Positions 1-10,413 of a stretch of 64,000 bases of DNA are shown in pieces (the first letter of the stretch is position 1; every line of letters starts with the position of its first letter). The notes below the pieces were generated by a model that had not been told where the DNA came from, ran no database searches, and was given only the letters and a program-made list of their open reading frames with translations. The DNA lies in assembly GCF_003194625.1 (NCBI RefSeq), contig NZ_QHKX01000002.1, positions 558,001 through 622,000 of the forward strand, in the 5' to 3' direction. This stretch comes from Nocardioides solisilvae (GTDB taxonomy: Bacteria; Actinomycetota; Actinomycetes; Propionibacteriales; Nocardioidaceae). Made by a program: the position numbers and the translations under genes.

Positions 1-695
1 CGCAGCGCGTCCCAGACCGTCTCGGGGCCCGTCGTCTCCCCGGCGTGCGGCACCGAGCGCAGACCGGCCGCGCGGGCCGCCTCGAAGTGGCGCTGGAACT
101 GCGGGCGGGGCACCCCCACCTCGGGGCCGCCCAGTCCGAAGCCGACCAGCCCCTCGGGGGCGTGGTCGAGCGCGTAGCGCAGCGTCGCGTCGGCGGCGGG
201 GATCCCGGCCTCTCCCGGGATGTCGTAGATCCAGCGCAGCACCAGGCCGAAGTCGCGCTCGGCCGCCGTGCGGGCGTCCTCGATGGCCTCGGTGTAGGCC
301 TCGACCGGCATACCCCGGTCGGCCTCCAGCGGCCGCACCGAGGTGAAGGGCGTGCAGGTCAGCTCCGCGTACCGCACGTGCTGCCCCGTCGCCATCTCGC
401 GGGCGACCTCGTAGGTCAGCAGCCGCACGTCCTCGGGCGTCCGGACCAGGTCGACCACCGCGAGGTAGACCTCGATGAAGTGGGCGAAGTCGCGGAACTC
501 GTAGAACGCCGCCAGCTCGTCGGGGTCCGTCGGGACGGTCCCGGGATGGCGCTGGGCCAGCTCGAGCACGATCCGCTCCGAGGCCGACCCGACGTGGTGG
601 ACGTGGACCTCGGCCTTGGGCAGGCCCGCGACGAACGCGGCGAGGCCGGGGTCGGAGGCGGGCTGCGCGGGGCTCACGGGGTCGACCGGGCTCAC
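1..695 (-). CDS. Adenosine deaminase, N-terminal part (runs off left edge)
   Basis: Metal-dependent purine deaminase of the adenosine deaminase family, converting adenosine to inosine. The minus-strand translation begins VSPVDPVSPAQP and quickly gives LPKAEVHVHHVGS, which carries the HxH zinc-binding motif in the form found in actinobacterial members. Near the left edge it reads SVPHAGETTGPETVWDAL, containing the HAGE catalytic segment. The C-terminal third lies outside the window. The GTG start at 695 overlaps the stop of the upstream DsbA-like gene as GTGA, indicating translational coupling; a second in-frame GTG lies at 677. The sequence alone does not exclude a related substrate such as aminodeoxyfutalosine. 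Confidence 0.85.
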   Translation of the reverse strand, partial: MSPVDPVSPAQPASDPGLAAFVAGLPKAEVHVHHVGSASERIVLELAQRHPGTVPTDPDELAAFYEFRDFAHFIEVYLAVVDLVRTPEDVRLLTYEVAREMATGQHVRYAELTCTPFTSVRPLEADRGMPVEAYTEAIEDARTAAERDFGLVLRWIYDIPGEAGIPAADATLRYALDHAPEGLVGFGLGGPEVGVPRPQFQRHFEAARAAGLRSVPHAGETTGPETVWDAL

Positions 696-1471
696 TGCAG
701 CTCCGCCAGCAGCTCGTCGGGCTGGCCCGTGAACGGCTCGCCGTCCAGCAGCACCGTGGGCGTGCTCTGGATGCCCTGGTCGAAGGCGTGCTCGTTGGCG
801 TTCTCCACCCAGAGCTCGAACTCCATGTCCTCGATGCCGTCGCGGACCTCGGACTCCTCGGCCCCGGCCTCGACCGCGAGGTCGACCAGCCAGTCGTCGT
901 CGGGCATGTCCCCGCCCTCGTCCGGCTGCTCCTCGAAGAGGAGGTCGTGGAACTCCTTGGCCACCTCGGGCCCGGCGGCGTCGAGCACGACGCCGAAGGC
1001 GTTGGCCGAGCGCTTGGAGTAGTCGCCGAGCCGGCCCAGCAGCTCGAAGGGGTAGTACCGGACCTGCACCCGTCCGGCCTCCGCGGCCTCCGCGAGCCCC
1101 TCGGCGGTGGCCCGCTCGAAGTTGCCGCAGGCCGGGCAGAGGAAGTCCTCGTAGATCTCGACGGTGCGCGGCGCGGACTCGTCGCCGACGGCGAGGGCGA
1201 AGCCGTCGGTCGTGTTCTCCGGAACCGGCGCGTTGGCCCGTTGGTCGGCGCGGTGGTCCTGGTACCAGAACACGCCGCCGATGGCCAGGACGACGGCCAG
1301 CACGATCCCGCCCACGATGAGTCGCTCGTTGCGCTTGCGCCGGGCCTGCTCCAGCCGCAGCGCCTCGGCCTGGCGGGCCGCCTTCTCGCGCCGGGCCTCC
1401 CGGCGGGCCTGCTGCGCCGCCTTCTCCTCAGCCCTTGACCGGGTCGGCTTCTTCTTCGGCGAGCTCGCCAT
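692..1471 (-). CDS. Membrane-anchored DsbA-family thiol oxidoreductase
   Basis: Predicted 259-residue extracytoplasmic thioredoxin-fold protein. Residues 1-50 are a Lys/Arg/Ala-rich cytoplasmic tail, residues 51-70 form one membrane segment, and the DsbA-like domain follows with the active-site motif CPAC at 112-115 in YEDFLCPACGNFE. A cis-Pro loop is present near the end (STPTVLL). Such proteins form or isomerise disulfides in exported proteins. The start lies 44 bp inside the end of the MauE/DoxX gene, so the two are probably translated together. A DoxX-type membrane protein beside a DsbA-like protein suggests an electron-transfer pair, which is inference. Confidence 0.88.
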   Translation of the reverse strand: MASSPKKKPTRSRAEEKAAQQARREARREKAARQAEALRLEQARRKRNERLIVGGIVLAVVLAIGGVFWYQDHRADQRANAPVPENTTDGFALAVGDESAPRTVEIYEDFLCPACGNFERATAEGLAEAAEAGRVQVRYYPFELLGRLGDYSKRSANAFGVVLDAAGPEVAKEFHDLLFEEQPDEGGDMPDDDWLVDLAVEAGAEESEVRDGIEDMEFELWVENANEHAFDQGIQSTPTVLLDGEPFTGQPDELLAELQ

Positions 1472-1970
1472 CGTCGTTCCTTTCCACGTCGTCGTCTCGC
1501 CCGTGCGGGCGGAAGATCAGGTTGTCCAGGGCCAGCCGCGTCCGCGGCCACCGCACCAGCCACAGGGAGGCCCCCAGGAGCGCCACGTCGCGGGCGATCT
1601 CGAGGGGGTACTCCGAGGAGGCCCCCTCCTTCTCGCCCCCGCCCCCGAAGCAGCCGCAGTCGATCTCGAGGCCGCGCGCCCACGCCTGCGCGATTCCCGC
1701 GACGAAGACCACGAAGAGGAGCGCCGAGAGCACGCCCGAGGCCCGGGTGAGCACACCCAGGACCAGGCAGGCCCCCACGACGACCTCGACCGCCGGCAGG
1801 AGCACCCCGAGGGTCGGGACCACCGCCTCGGGCAGCACGTCGTAGGCGCGCACGGCGCGGGCGCTGCCGATCGGGTCGGGCAGCTTGAGGGCACCCGCCA
1901 CGATCCAGACCCCACCGGTCACCAGACGGGCGAGGGTGCCGATCCAGGGGCGCGCTGCGGGGTGGTGCAC
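1428..1970 (-). CDS. MauE/DoxX-family membrane protein
   Basis: About 180-residue polytopic membrane protein with four hydrophobic segments (roughly residues 10-27, 50-67, 75-93 and 120-137) and the MauE-like stretches GGVWIVAGALKLPDP and DCGCFGGGG. MauE/DoxX proteins are associated with quinone-linked redox or thiol chemistry. The start is chosen at GTG 1970, because a TAGGGT hexamer ends exactly 7 nt upstream; another GTG at 1979 is in frame. The C-terminal tail is acidic and charged and overlaps the DsbA gene by 44 bp. It heads an operon with the DsbA-like protein and adenosine deaminase. Confidence 0.8.
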   Translation of the reverse strand: MHHPAARPWIGTLARLVTGGVWIVAGALKLPDPIGSARAVRAYDVLPEAVVPTLGVLLPAVEVVVGACLVLGVLTRASGVLSALLFVVFVAGIAQAWARGLEIDCGCFGGGGEKEGASSEYPLEIARDVALLGASLWLVRWPRTRLALDNLIFRPHGRDDDVERNDDGELAEEEADPVKG

Positions 1971-1977
1971 GATCCTC

Positions 1978-1983
1978 ACCCTA
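1978..1983 (-). promoter_or_regulatory. -10 element of the MauE-dsbA-ada operon
   Basis: TAGGGT on the minus strand, 7 nt before GTG 1970; implies a leaderless mRNA. Confidence 0.5.
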
Positions 1984-2091
1984 GCCGCGCAGGCTGAGCG
2001 TCGCCTGAGGACCTGCGAGGAGCCGTGCGGCTCCCGCCACGGGGCGCGCGGGGACACCCTGGGCGCGCCCCGCTCCGTCGGCGGGCGCGGC

Positions 2092-2097
2092 TAGGGT
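2092..2097 (+). promoter_or_regulatory. -10 element of orn
   Basis: TAGGGT, 7 nt before GTG 2105. No separate Shine-Dalgarno is needed; a leaderless transcript is likely. Confidence 0.5.
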
Positions 2098-2104
2098 GGG
2101 CGGC

Positions 2105-2788
2105 GTGAGCGACAGACTGGTGTGGATCGACTGTGAGATGACGGGCCTCGACCTCGGCGCGGACGCGCTGATCGAGGTCGCCGCCCTGGTCACCGACTTC
2201 GACCTCAACGTGCTGGGCGAGGGGGTCGACCTCATCATCAAGCCGCCCGCCGAGGCGCTGGACCAGATGGTCGAGTTCGTCCGGTCCATGCACGAGACGT
2301 CGGGCCTGCTCAAGGAGCTGGACGGCGGGACCACGATGGCCGACGCCGAGGAGCAGGTGCTCGCCTACGTGCGCGAGCACTGCCCCGACGGCAGCAGGCC
2401 TCCCCTGGCCGGCAACTCGATCGCCACCGACCGTGCCTTCCTCGCCCGCGACATGCCCACGCTCGAGGGCCACCTGCACTACCGCAACGTGGACGTCTCC
2501 TCGATCAAGGAGCTGTCGCGGCGCTGGTTCCCACGGGCCTACTTCGCCTCCCCCGCCAAGCGGGGCAACCACCGCGCCCTGGCCGACATCCAGGAGAGCA
2601 TCGAGGAGCTGCGCTACTACCGCGAGGCGGTCTTCGTGGCGCCGCCCGGCCCCGACTCGGCCACCGCCAAGGCCGTAGCCGCGCGGCACGCCGGCGCCCT
2701 GACAGGCCTCGGGGAGCCCGGGGCCGCCCCGGCCGGCGACGACCAGCAGGAGCAGGTCGCTCCCGATGCGGACACCTCCGCGACGTAG
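2105..2788 (+). CDS. orn: Oligoribonuclease
   Basis: 3'-5' exoribonuclease of the DEDDh family that degrades 2-5 nt RNA and pGpG. The 227-residue protein shows Exo[11 protein letters not shown] near the N-terminus, Exo[13 protein letters not shown] around residue 105, and Exo[18 protein letters not shown] around residue 155, giving the D-E-D-D-H set. A low-complexity Ala/Asp-rich tail of about 40 residues extends beyond the usual length of about 180. The GTG at 2105 is preferred over GTG 2096 because of its spacing from the -10 box. tRNA-His follows immediately, the same neighbour as in M. tuberculosis. Confidence 0.95.
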   Translation: MSDRLVWIDCEMTGLDLGADALIEVAALVTDFDLNVLGEGVDLIIKPPAEALDQMVEFVRSMHETSGLLKELDGGTTMADAEEQVLAYVREHCPDGSRPPLAGNSIATDRAFLARDMPTLEGHLHYRNVDVSSIKELSRRWFPRAYFASPAKRGNHRALADIQESIEELRYYREAVFVAPPGPDSATAKAVAARHAGALTGLGEPGAAPAGDDQQEQVAPDADTSAT

Positions 2789-2797
2789 GGCTACACT
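2769..2797 (+). promoter_or_regulatory. Putative tRNA-His promoter
   Basis: CGGACA (2769-2774), 17 nt, then TACACT (2792-2797), inside and just after the end of orn. It would give a leader of about 27 nt before the mature tRNA. Confidence 0.4.
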
Positions 2798-2830
2798 GTT
2801 TCCCGGCCCCGGCACTCCCGGGGCTTCATG

Positions 2831-2906
2831 GTGGGCGTAGCTCAGCTGGTAGAGCGCCGCGTTGTGGTCGCGGATGTCGCGGGTTCGAGTCCCGTCGTTC
2901 ACCCCA
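2831..2906 (+). tRNA. tRNA-His (GTG)
   Basis: Cloverleaf with acceptor GTGGGCG pairing to CGTTCAC (G-T pairs tolerated), D-arm AGCTCAGCTGGTAGAGC, anticodon loop TTGTGGT with anticodon GTG, and T-arm GGGTTCGAGTCCC. The discriminator is C73 (2903) followed by an encoded CCA (2904-2906), and a G at 2830 supplies the G-1 typical of tRNA-His. Confidence 0.97.
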
Positions 2907-2930
2907 ACGGATCCCCTCGGGGAACCACGC

Positions 2931-2956
2931 AGGGCCGGACCCGAGGGTCCGGCCCT
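2931..2956. terminator. Terminator between tRNA-His and the histidine kinase gene
   Basis: Perfect 11-bp stem AGGGCCGGACC/GGTCCGGCCCT with loop CGAG. It lies between converging genes and can serve both strands. Confidence 0.85.
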
Positions 2957-3006
2957 GACGCTTTCCCGGACCTGATGCGTTCCCGGGGTGGACGGGGTCC
3001 GGGACC

Positions 3007-5145
<2,139 letters not shown>

Positions 5146-5246
5146 CTGGCCCTCCTCCCGTGCGCAGCGGTGCCGGTGGCCCGAGCCTAAACTCGCGGGT
5201 AACCCGGGGGCGACGGTTCGGTGCCGGGATCACCCGTTCGGTGGAC

Positions 5247-5252
5247 TAGGTT
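5247..5252 (+). promoter_or_regulatory. -10 element of the FAD oxidoreductase gene
   Basis: TAGGTT, 6 nt before GTG 5259; leaderless geometry. Confidence 0.5.
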
Positions 5253-5258
5253 GACCGA

Positions 5259-6839
5259 GTGAACACGGGCATGACTAGAAATGACTACGACGTGGTCGTG
5301 GTCGGCGGCGGGCACAACGCACTGGTGTCCGCGGCGTACCTGGCCCGCGCCGGCCTCTCGGTACTGGTCCTCGAGCGGCTCGGTCGCCTCGGCGGCGCAG
5401 CCGTCTCGACGCAGGCCTTCGCCGGTCAGCCGGCCCGTCTCTCCCGGTACTCCTACCTCGTCAGCCTCATGCCCGACGCGTTGATGGCCGACCTGGACCT
5501 CGACGTCCGGCTGGTCTCGCGACGGACCGCGTCGTACACGCCGTACCTGCGCGACGGGCGGCACGGCGGCCTCCTGGTGGAGCGGCCCGAGGGCGAGGCG
5601 ACGCGGGCGTCGTTCCGCGAGCTCACCGGGAGCGACGACGAGCACGACGCGTGGCGCGCGTTCTACGCCGAGGTCGGCACGCTCGCCGAGGCCGTCGCCC
5701 CGACCCTGCTGGAGCCGCTGCCGACCGAGCGCGACGTCGCCGCCGGGGTCGACCCCGCCCTGTGGCGCGACGTGGTCACCGAGCCCCTCGGCGCGGCGCT
5801 GCGCCGGCGCTTCCGCGACGAGACGGTGCGCGGCGTGGTAGCCACGGACGCCCTCATCGGCACGTTCGCCTCCCTGGACGACCCCTCCCTCGTGCAGAAC
5901 CGGTGCTTCCTCTACCACCTCGTCGGCAACGGCACGGGCGAGTGGCGCGTCCCCGTGGGCGGGATGGGCGCCGTCACCGACGCCCTCGCGCGCACCGCCG
6001 CCTCCGCGGGGGCCGAGCTCGTCACCGACGCCGGGGTCAGCGCGATCCGGCCGGGCCCCGACGGGGCCGAGGTCCGCTGGCACGACGGCACCCGCGAGCG
6101 CGGCGTCACCTGCCGGCGGGTGCTCTCGGGCGTCGCCCCCTGGGTGCTGCGGATCCTGCTCGGCGAGGAGGCCGAGCCCGGCACCAAGCCGTCGGGCGCG
6201 CAGCTGAAGATCAACATGCTGCTGGAGCGGCTGCCCCGGCTGCGGTCCGGCGTGGACCCGGAGGTCGCCTTTGCGGGGACCCTGCACCTCGCCCAGCGCT
6301 TCGACCAGCTCGAGGCGGCGTACGCCCAGGCGGCCGCGGGCGGGATGCCCGACGTGCTGCCGGGCGAGGTCTACTGCCACTCCCTCACCGACCCCTCGAT
6401 CCTCGGCGACCTGGCCGGCACCGGGGCGCACACGCTCACCTACTTCGGGCTGCACACCCCCGACACGCTCTTCGCCGAGGACCCCGAGGCGGCCCGGACG
6501 CTGGCCGTGGAGCGGGCCCTGGCCTCCCTGGACGAGCACCTCGAGGAGCCCCTGCGCTCCTGCCTGATGACCGACGCCGACGGGCGCCCCTGCCTGGAGG
6601 CGAAGGTCCCCCAGGACGTCGAGGCGGACCTCGCGATGCCCGGGGGACACATCTTCCACGGCCACCTGGAGTGGCCGTGGTCCCCCGGCCGCGCCCGTCT
6701 CGAGACGCCCGCCCAGCGCTGGGGCGTGGCGACCGACTCCGACGTGGTGCTGCTGTGCGGCTCCGGCGCCCGGCGCGGCGGGGCGGTGTCGGGCATCGGC
6801 GGGCACAACGCCGCCCAGGCCGTGCTGGAGGAGCTGTGA
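5259..6839 (+). CDS. FAD-dependent phytoene-desaturase-like oxidoreductase
   Basis: 526-residue flavoprotein of the NAD(P)/FAD-dependent amine-oxidase/phytoene-dehydrogenase superfamily (PYROXD2-like). The dinucleotide-binding site is at residues about 8-40: VVVVGGGHNALVSAAYLARAG followed by VLVLERLGRLGG. The C-terminal FAD-binding segment reads CGSGARRGGAVSGIGGHNAA. No carotenoid biosynthesis genes lie nearby, so a carotenoid role is not supported and the substrate is unknown. The start codon GTG follows a -10 box by 6 nt, with ATG 5271 in frame as an alternative. Its stop overlaps the next gene as GTGA. Confidence 0.82.
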   Translation: MNTGMTRNDYDVVVVGGGHNALVSAAYLARAGLSVLVLERLGRLGGAAVSTQAFAGQPARLSRYSYLVSLMPDALMADLDLDVRLVSRRTASYTPYLRDGRHGGLLVERPEGEATRASFRELTGSDDEHDAWRAFYAEVGTLAEAVAPTLLEPLPTERDVAAGVDPALWRDVVTEPLGAALRRRFRDETVRGVVATDALIGTFASLDDPSLVQNRCFLYHLVGNGTGEWRVPVGGMGAVTDALARTAASAGAELVTDAGVSAIRPGPDGAEVRWHDGTRERGVTCRRVLSGVAPWVLRILLGEEAEPGTKPSGAQLKINMLLERLPRLRSGVDPEVAFAGTLHLAQRFDQLEAAYAQAAAGGMPDVLPGEVYCHSLTDPSILGDLAGTGAHTLTYFGLHTPDTLFAEDPEAARTLAVERALASLDEHLEEPLRSCLMTDADGRPCLEAKVPQDVEADLAMPGGHIFHGHLEWPWSPGRARLETPAQRWGVATDSDVVLLCGSGARRGGAVSGIGGHNAAQAVLEEL

Positions 6840-8062
6840 GGGACGACGTGCTGGCGCTCGTGCAGGCCGGGGGCCAGGGCTCCCGGATGGACGTGCTGAC
6901 CCGCGAGCGGGCCAAGCCCGCGCTGCCCTTCGGCGGCACCCACCGGCTGATCGACTTCGCGCTCAGCAGCATGGTGCACTCCGGGATCTCCGACGTGTGG
7001 GTCAGCCTGGAGTACCAGGTGGCCTCGATCGACGAGTACCTCGCCGCCGGACGCCCCTGGGACCTCGACCGGGCCCGTGGCGGCTTCCGGCGGATGGTGC
7101 CGCAGACGGGCAGTGGGCCGGCGACCGAGGACGGCTTCGCCTTCGGCAACGGCGACCTGCTCCTGCGGATGGCCCGCGACCTCGAGGCCCGGGCCGCCGA
7201 GACGCTGGTGGTGACCAGCGCCGACCACGTCTTCAACGCGGACCTGCGCGACGTGGTCGCCGAGCACCGCTCCTCCGGGGCGGCCGCGACCGTGCTGACG
7301 AGCGAGGTGACGAAGAAGGAGGCCGCCCACAACGTCGTGGTGGAGGCCCGCGCCGACGGGCAGGTCACCGCGGTGGCGGCCAAGCCCTCGCGCCCCGCCT
7401 CCGGGACCGTGGCCACCGAGGTCTTCGTCTACCAGACCGCCCCCCTGCTGGAGACGCTCTACCGGTTGCGGGCCCGGCTGGCGGGCGAGACCGAGGACGA
7501 CGACAGCGGGCTGGGCGACTTCGGCGACCACCTGCTCCCCGACCTGGTCGAGCGCGGGCTGGTCCGGGCCGTCCCCCTGCCGGGCTACTGGCGCGACCTG
7601 GGCCGTCCCGAGGTCTACCTGCAGGGACACCGCGACCTGCTGGCCGGCAAGGTCGACGTCTTCGACCACCCGGACCGGCCGGTCATCACCCACTGGCCCG
7701 ACCGGGCGGCCGCCCGGGTGCGCCCCGGCGGGGAGCTGACGGACTCGCTCCTCTCCCCCGGCTGCGTCGTCTCCGGGACTGTCCGGGGAAGCGTCCTGGG
7801 TCCCGGCGTGGTCGTCGAGGAGGGGGCGGTGGTCGAGGACGCCGTGCTCTTCGAGGGCGTCGTCGTACGCCGGGGGGCACGGGTCACGACCGGCGTCCTG
7901 GACGAGCGGGTGGAGGTGGGGCACGACGCCGTCGTGGGGTCCTCGCCCACCGCCCGACTGGCCCGGGACGAGGACCTCGTGCTCGTCGGCCGCGACTCCG
8001 TCGTGGGGCCGCGGACCTCGGTCGCCGCGGGCGGGCGGCTGGAGCCCGGCTCGTCCATGTGA
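6836..8062 (+). CDS. GlgC-like sugar-1-phosphate nucleotidyltransferase
   Basis: 408 residues, GTG start overlapping the stop of the oxidoreductase gene. The N-terminal catalytic domain has the nucleotide-binding signature LVQAGGQGSRMDVLTRERAK followed by PALPFGG, as in ADP-glucose pyrophosphorylase. The stretch GYWRDLGRPEVYLQGHRDLL precedes a left-handed beta-helix of hexapeptide-like repeats (about residues 300-405). The family makes NDP-sugars, and GlgC makes ADP-glucose for glycogen. No glycogen gene is adjacent and the sequence diverges from canonical GlgC, so the sugar specificity is open. Confidence 0.78.
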   Translation: MRDDVLALVQAGGQGSRMDVLTRERAKPALPFGGTHRLIDFALSSMVHSGISDVWVSLEYQVASIDEYLAAGRPWDLDRARGGFRRMVPQTGSGPATEDGFAFGNGDLLLRMARDLEARAAETLVVTSADHVFNADLRDVVAEHRSSGAAATVLTSEVTKKEAAHNVVVEARADGQVTAVAAKPSRPASGTVATEVFVYQTAPLLETLYRLRARLAGETEDDDSGLGDFGDHLLPDLVERGLVRAVPLPGYWRDLGRPEVYLQGHRDLLAGKVDVFDHPDRPVITHWPDRAAARVRPGGELTDSLLSPGCVVSGTVRGSVLGPGVVVEEGAVVEDAVLFEGVVVRRGARVTTGVLDERVEVGHDAVVGSSPTARLARDEDLVLVGRDSVVGPRTSVAAGGRLEPGSSM

Positions 8063-8130
8063 CGGCGACCTCCGAGGCCCCCTCGATTTCTCTCCCGCTC
8101 CACCCGCTGGTAGTCTTTCTCTCGCTTCAG

Positions 8131-8203
<73 letters not shown>

Positions 8204-8212
8204 CCGCAGCAG

Positions 8213-8244
8213 GAACCGCAGGTCACCGTCGTGAGCTGCGGTTC
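8213..8244 (+). terminator. Terminator after tRNA-Lys
   Basis: Stem GAACCGCAG/CTGCGGTTC extended inward by a mostly paired GTCAC/GTGAG segment to tetraloop CGTC, followed by a T-containing run. Confidence 0.75.
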
Positions 8245-8353
8245 TGGCATTTCCTGGCCCCGCCGGGCGGCCACGTCCGCCCGTCGGGACACCCCCTTGT
8301 CGCCGGGTCAGGGGGCTGGGACGGTCAGGCACCCACTCTCGGAGGAGCCCCAC

Positions 8354-9076
8354 GTGCGCCGTACGTCCCGTCAGCCCGCCCGTCCCCGCCGGTACGCCGC
8401 AGCAGCCGCGTCCCTGCTCGCCACCCTCGCCCTCGCGGTGGGCACCGCTGCGCCCGCGACCGCCGTCCCGGTCGGGCCGCGGCAGCCGGTGGAGCCCTAC
8501 CAGGGCAAGGCCGGCGCCCGCACGGTGGCCGTCATCGGGGACTCGATCACCTACAACGCCCACAGCGCGCTCCACCAGTACCTCGACCCGAGGTTCCGGG
8601 TCGCGGTGCACGGGTGGCCCGGGGCGACGATCGCCGACCAGCAGGCGACCGCCAACGACCTGGCCCGCCGCTCGCTCAAGCCGAGCATCGTGGTCATCCA
8701 CCTCGGCACGAACGACGCGAACACGCCCGGCGACGCCGCCTCGACGACCCTGGCCAAGGCCCGGGCCGACCTCGACCGGATGATCGCCACCTTCCCGTCG
8801 GCCAGCTGCTTCGTGCTGACGACGGTCAACGCCCAGACCCTGGTCGCCAAGATCAACACCTGGGCCGACCAGTTCAACTTCTGGGCGCTGTTCGACCTGC
8901 AGAACAAGAACTCCAAGGTCCGCCTCGCCCACTGGAACAACGCGGTGAAGGACTACTACGCCGCCGACGCGCCGTACGGCCCGATCACCACCGACACGGT
9001 GCACCCGAACTGGCTCGGCTCCGACCTGCTGGCCAAGAAGACCCTCGAGGCCGTCAGCTCCTGCCCGGCGGGATGA
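8354..9076 (+). CDS. Secreted SGNH/GDSL-type hydrolase
   Basis: 240-residue predicted exported esterase/lipase-like hydrolase. A signal peptide with an Arg-rich n-region and Ala-rich core ends near APATAVP (about residue 38). SGNH blocks are visible: VAVIGDSITYN (block I serine), HLGTNDAN (block III), and DTVHPNWLG near the end (block V Asp/His). The GTG start is preceded by GGAGGAG (8341-8347) 6 nt upstream, so this gene uses a normal ribosome binding site. It stands alone after tRNA-Lys. Acyl substrate unknown. Confidence 0.88.
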   Translation: MRRTSRQPARPRRYAAAAASLLATLALAVGTAAPATAVPVGPRQPVEPYQGKAGARTVAVIGDSITYNAHSALHQYLDPRFRVAVHGWPGATIADQQATANDLARRSLKPSIVVIHLGTNDANTPGDAASTTLAKARADLDRMIATFPSASCFVLTTVNAQTLVAKINTWADQFNFWALFDLQNKNSKVRLAHWNNAVKDYYAADAPYGPITTDTVHPNWLGSDLLAKKTLEAVSSCPAG

Positions 9077-9130
9077 CGGAGCCCAGCTCGAGGGGGCGCC
9101 TCCGGGCCGAGGACCAGCGGTCCCGCAGGA

Positions 9131-9481
9131 CTACAGGTAGAGCCCGGTCGCGCCGCCCTCGAGACGCTCGGCGGCCACGGCGTGCACGTCGCGCTCGCGC
9201 ATCACGACGTACACGTCGGCGTTGACCTCGACCTCGGCCTTGTCCTCGGGGTCGAAGAGGACGCGGTCGCCCACCTGGACGGCGCGGGCGTGCGGGCCGG
9301 TGGCGACCACCCGGGCCCAGCTCAGCCGCCGCGCCCCCATCGCCGCCGTGGCGGGGATGACGATCCCGCCGGTGGAGCGCCGCTCGCCGGCCTCCTGGTC
9401 GAGGTCGACCAGGATCCGGTCGTGCAGCATCTTGATGGCGACCCCGGGCCGGTCGCCGCGCGCGGGGACGGGCTCAGTCAC
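9131..9481 (-). CDS. GroES-like co-chaperonin-family protein (orphan)
   Basis: 116 residues with the GroES fold pattern: KMLHDRILVDLD at the start of the core, a flexible segment with STGGIVIPATA in place of the mobile loop, GDRVLFDPEDKAEV, and a DVYVVMRERDVHAV end. No groEL lies in the window. The N-terminal extension of about 17 residues and the C-terminal LEGGATGLYL tail are unlike housekeeping GroES of about 97 residues. It overlaps the end of the DUF3618 gene by 8 bp, suggesting coupling. Whether it works with GroEL or has another role cannot be told. Confidence 0.75.
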   Translation of the reverse strand: MTEPVPARGDRPGVAIKMLHDRILVDLDQEAGERRSTGGIVIPATAAMGARRLSWARVVATGPHARAVQVGDRVLFDPEDKAEVEVNADVYVVMRERDVHAVAAERLEGGATGLYL

Positions 9482-9725
9482 GCGCGATCTTGCGGATCAC
9501 CGCGAAGAGGAGCACCACGCCCGCCACGGAGGCGGCGGCCTTGAGGATGTTGTCGGTGCGCGGCGCCCCGGTGTCGAGGTCCACGAAGTGCGCCTTCACC
9601 GAGGTCACCTCGCGATTCACGATGGTCTTGGGGTGGGCGCGGTAGAGGAGCTGGTCGATGGTGTCGGCCAGCCGCTCCCGGGTGGTCTCGATCTCGCGCT
9701 CGAGCGCGGACACGTCGTGGGTCAC
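9474..9725 (-). CDS. DUF3618 family small membrane protein
   Basis: 83-residue protein. The N-terminal amphipathic stretch EREIETTRERLADTIDQL is the DUF3618 signature, and a single C-terminal membrane segment (AASVAGVVLLFAVIRKIA) ends the protein. The GTG start at 9725 lies 7 nt after TAGCCT, and a shorter product is not favoured. Function unknown; the family is common in actinobacteria and often near stress or envelope genes. Confidence 0.82.
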   Translation of the reverse strand: MTHDVSALEREIETTRERLADTIDQLLYRAHPKTIVNREVTSVKAHFVDLDTGAPRTDNILKAAASVAGVVLLFAVIRKIARD

Positions 9726-9732
9726 ACGAGGA

Positions 9733-9738
9733 AGGCTA
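9733..9738 (-). promoter_or_regulatory. -10 element of the DUF3618/GroES-like pair
   Basis: TAGCCT on the minus strand, 7 nt before GTG 9725; leaderless geometry. Confidence 0.45.
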
Positions 9739-9812
9739 CCAACCACCGCGCGGGCCGCGCGGCCCGCCGGGTACGGTCGTGGACGCCCGTCCCGCGACCC
9801 CCAGGAGCATCC

Positions 9813-10289
9813 GTGAGCGACCGCCTCGCCGTCGGCGACACCGCCCCCGACTTCACCCTCACCTCCGACACCGGCGACCAGGTCTCCCTCGCCGACCTGC
9901 GCGGCCGCCGGGTGATCGTCTACTTCTACCCGGCCGCGATGACTCCGGGCTGCACGAAGCAGGCGTGCGACTTCACCGACTCCCTCGCCTCGCTCCAGGC
10001 GGCCGGCTACGAGGTGGTCGGCATCTCCCCCGACAAGCCCGAGAAGCTGGCGAAGTTCCGCGAGCGCGACGGCCTGACGATCACCCTCCTCTCCGACCCC
10101 GAGAAGGACGTGCTGCGCGCGTACGGCGCCTTCGGCGAGAAGAAGCTCTACGGCAAGGTCGTGGAGGGCGTCATCCGCTCCACCGTGGTCGTCGACCCCG
10201 AGGGCCGGGTCGAGGTCGCGCAGTACAACGTCAAGGCCACCGGCCACGTCGCCAAGCTCCGCCGCGACCTGGGGCTCGACGCCGCCTAG
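9813..10289 (+). CDS. PrxQ/BCP-type peroxiredoxin
   Basis: 158-residue thioredoxin-dependent thiol peroxidase. The peroxidatic cysteine sits in FYPAAMTPGCTKQACDF, with a second cysteine five residues later as in the alpha2-helix class of PrxQ enzymes, and SPDKPEKLAKFRE matches the family. It reduces hydrogen peroxide and alkyl hydroperoxides in the cytoplasm. GTG start, with CAGGAG 7 nt upstream. tRNA-Leu starts 13 nt after the stop, so it is cotranscribed or has its promoter inside this gene. Confidence 0.93.
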   Translation: MSDRLAVGDTAPDFTLTSDTGDQVSLADLRGRRVIVYFYPAAMTPGCTKQACDFTDSLASLQAAGYEVVGISPDKPEKLAKFRERDGLTITLLSDPEKDVLRAYGAFGEKKLYGKVVEGVIRSTVVVDPEGRVEVAQYNVKATGHVAKLRRDLGLDAA

Positions 10290-10302
10290 ACTCGCCCGCG
10301 CG

Positions 10303-10384
10303 GCCGAAGTGGTGGAACTGGCAGACACGCAGGTTTTAGGTACCTGTGCCCTCGGGTGTGCGGGTTCGAGTCCCGCCTTCGGCA
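10303..10384 (+). tRNA. tRNA-Leu (TAG)
   Basis: 82-nt class II tRNA: acceptor GCCGAAG/CTTCGGC, anticodon stem CAGGT/ACCTG with loop TTTAGGT (anticodon TAG), a variable arm GCCCTCGGGTGT, T-arm GGGTTCGAGTCCC, discriminator A at 10384, and CCA not encoded. Confidence 0.96.
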
Positions 10385-10413
10385 CCCACAGGCTCCCGCG
10401 CCGGTCCCCGACC

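Noticed and set aside
45..1022. Plus-strand open frame opposite the adenosine deaminase and DsbA genes
   Set aside because: Antisense to two clear genes, and the translation has no recognisable domain.
5259..6839. Carotenoid biosynthesis role for the phytoene-desaturase-like protein
   Set aside because: No crtB, crtE or other carotenoid gene is nearby, and the closest match is the broader PYROXD2-like group.
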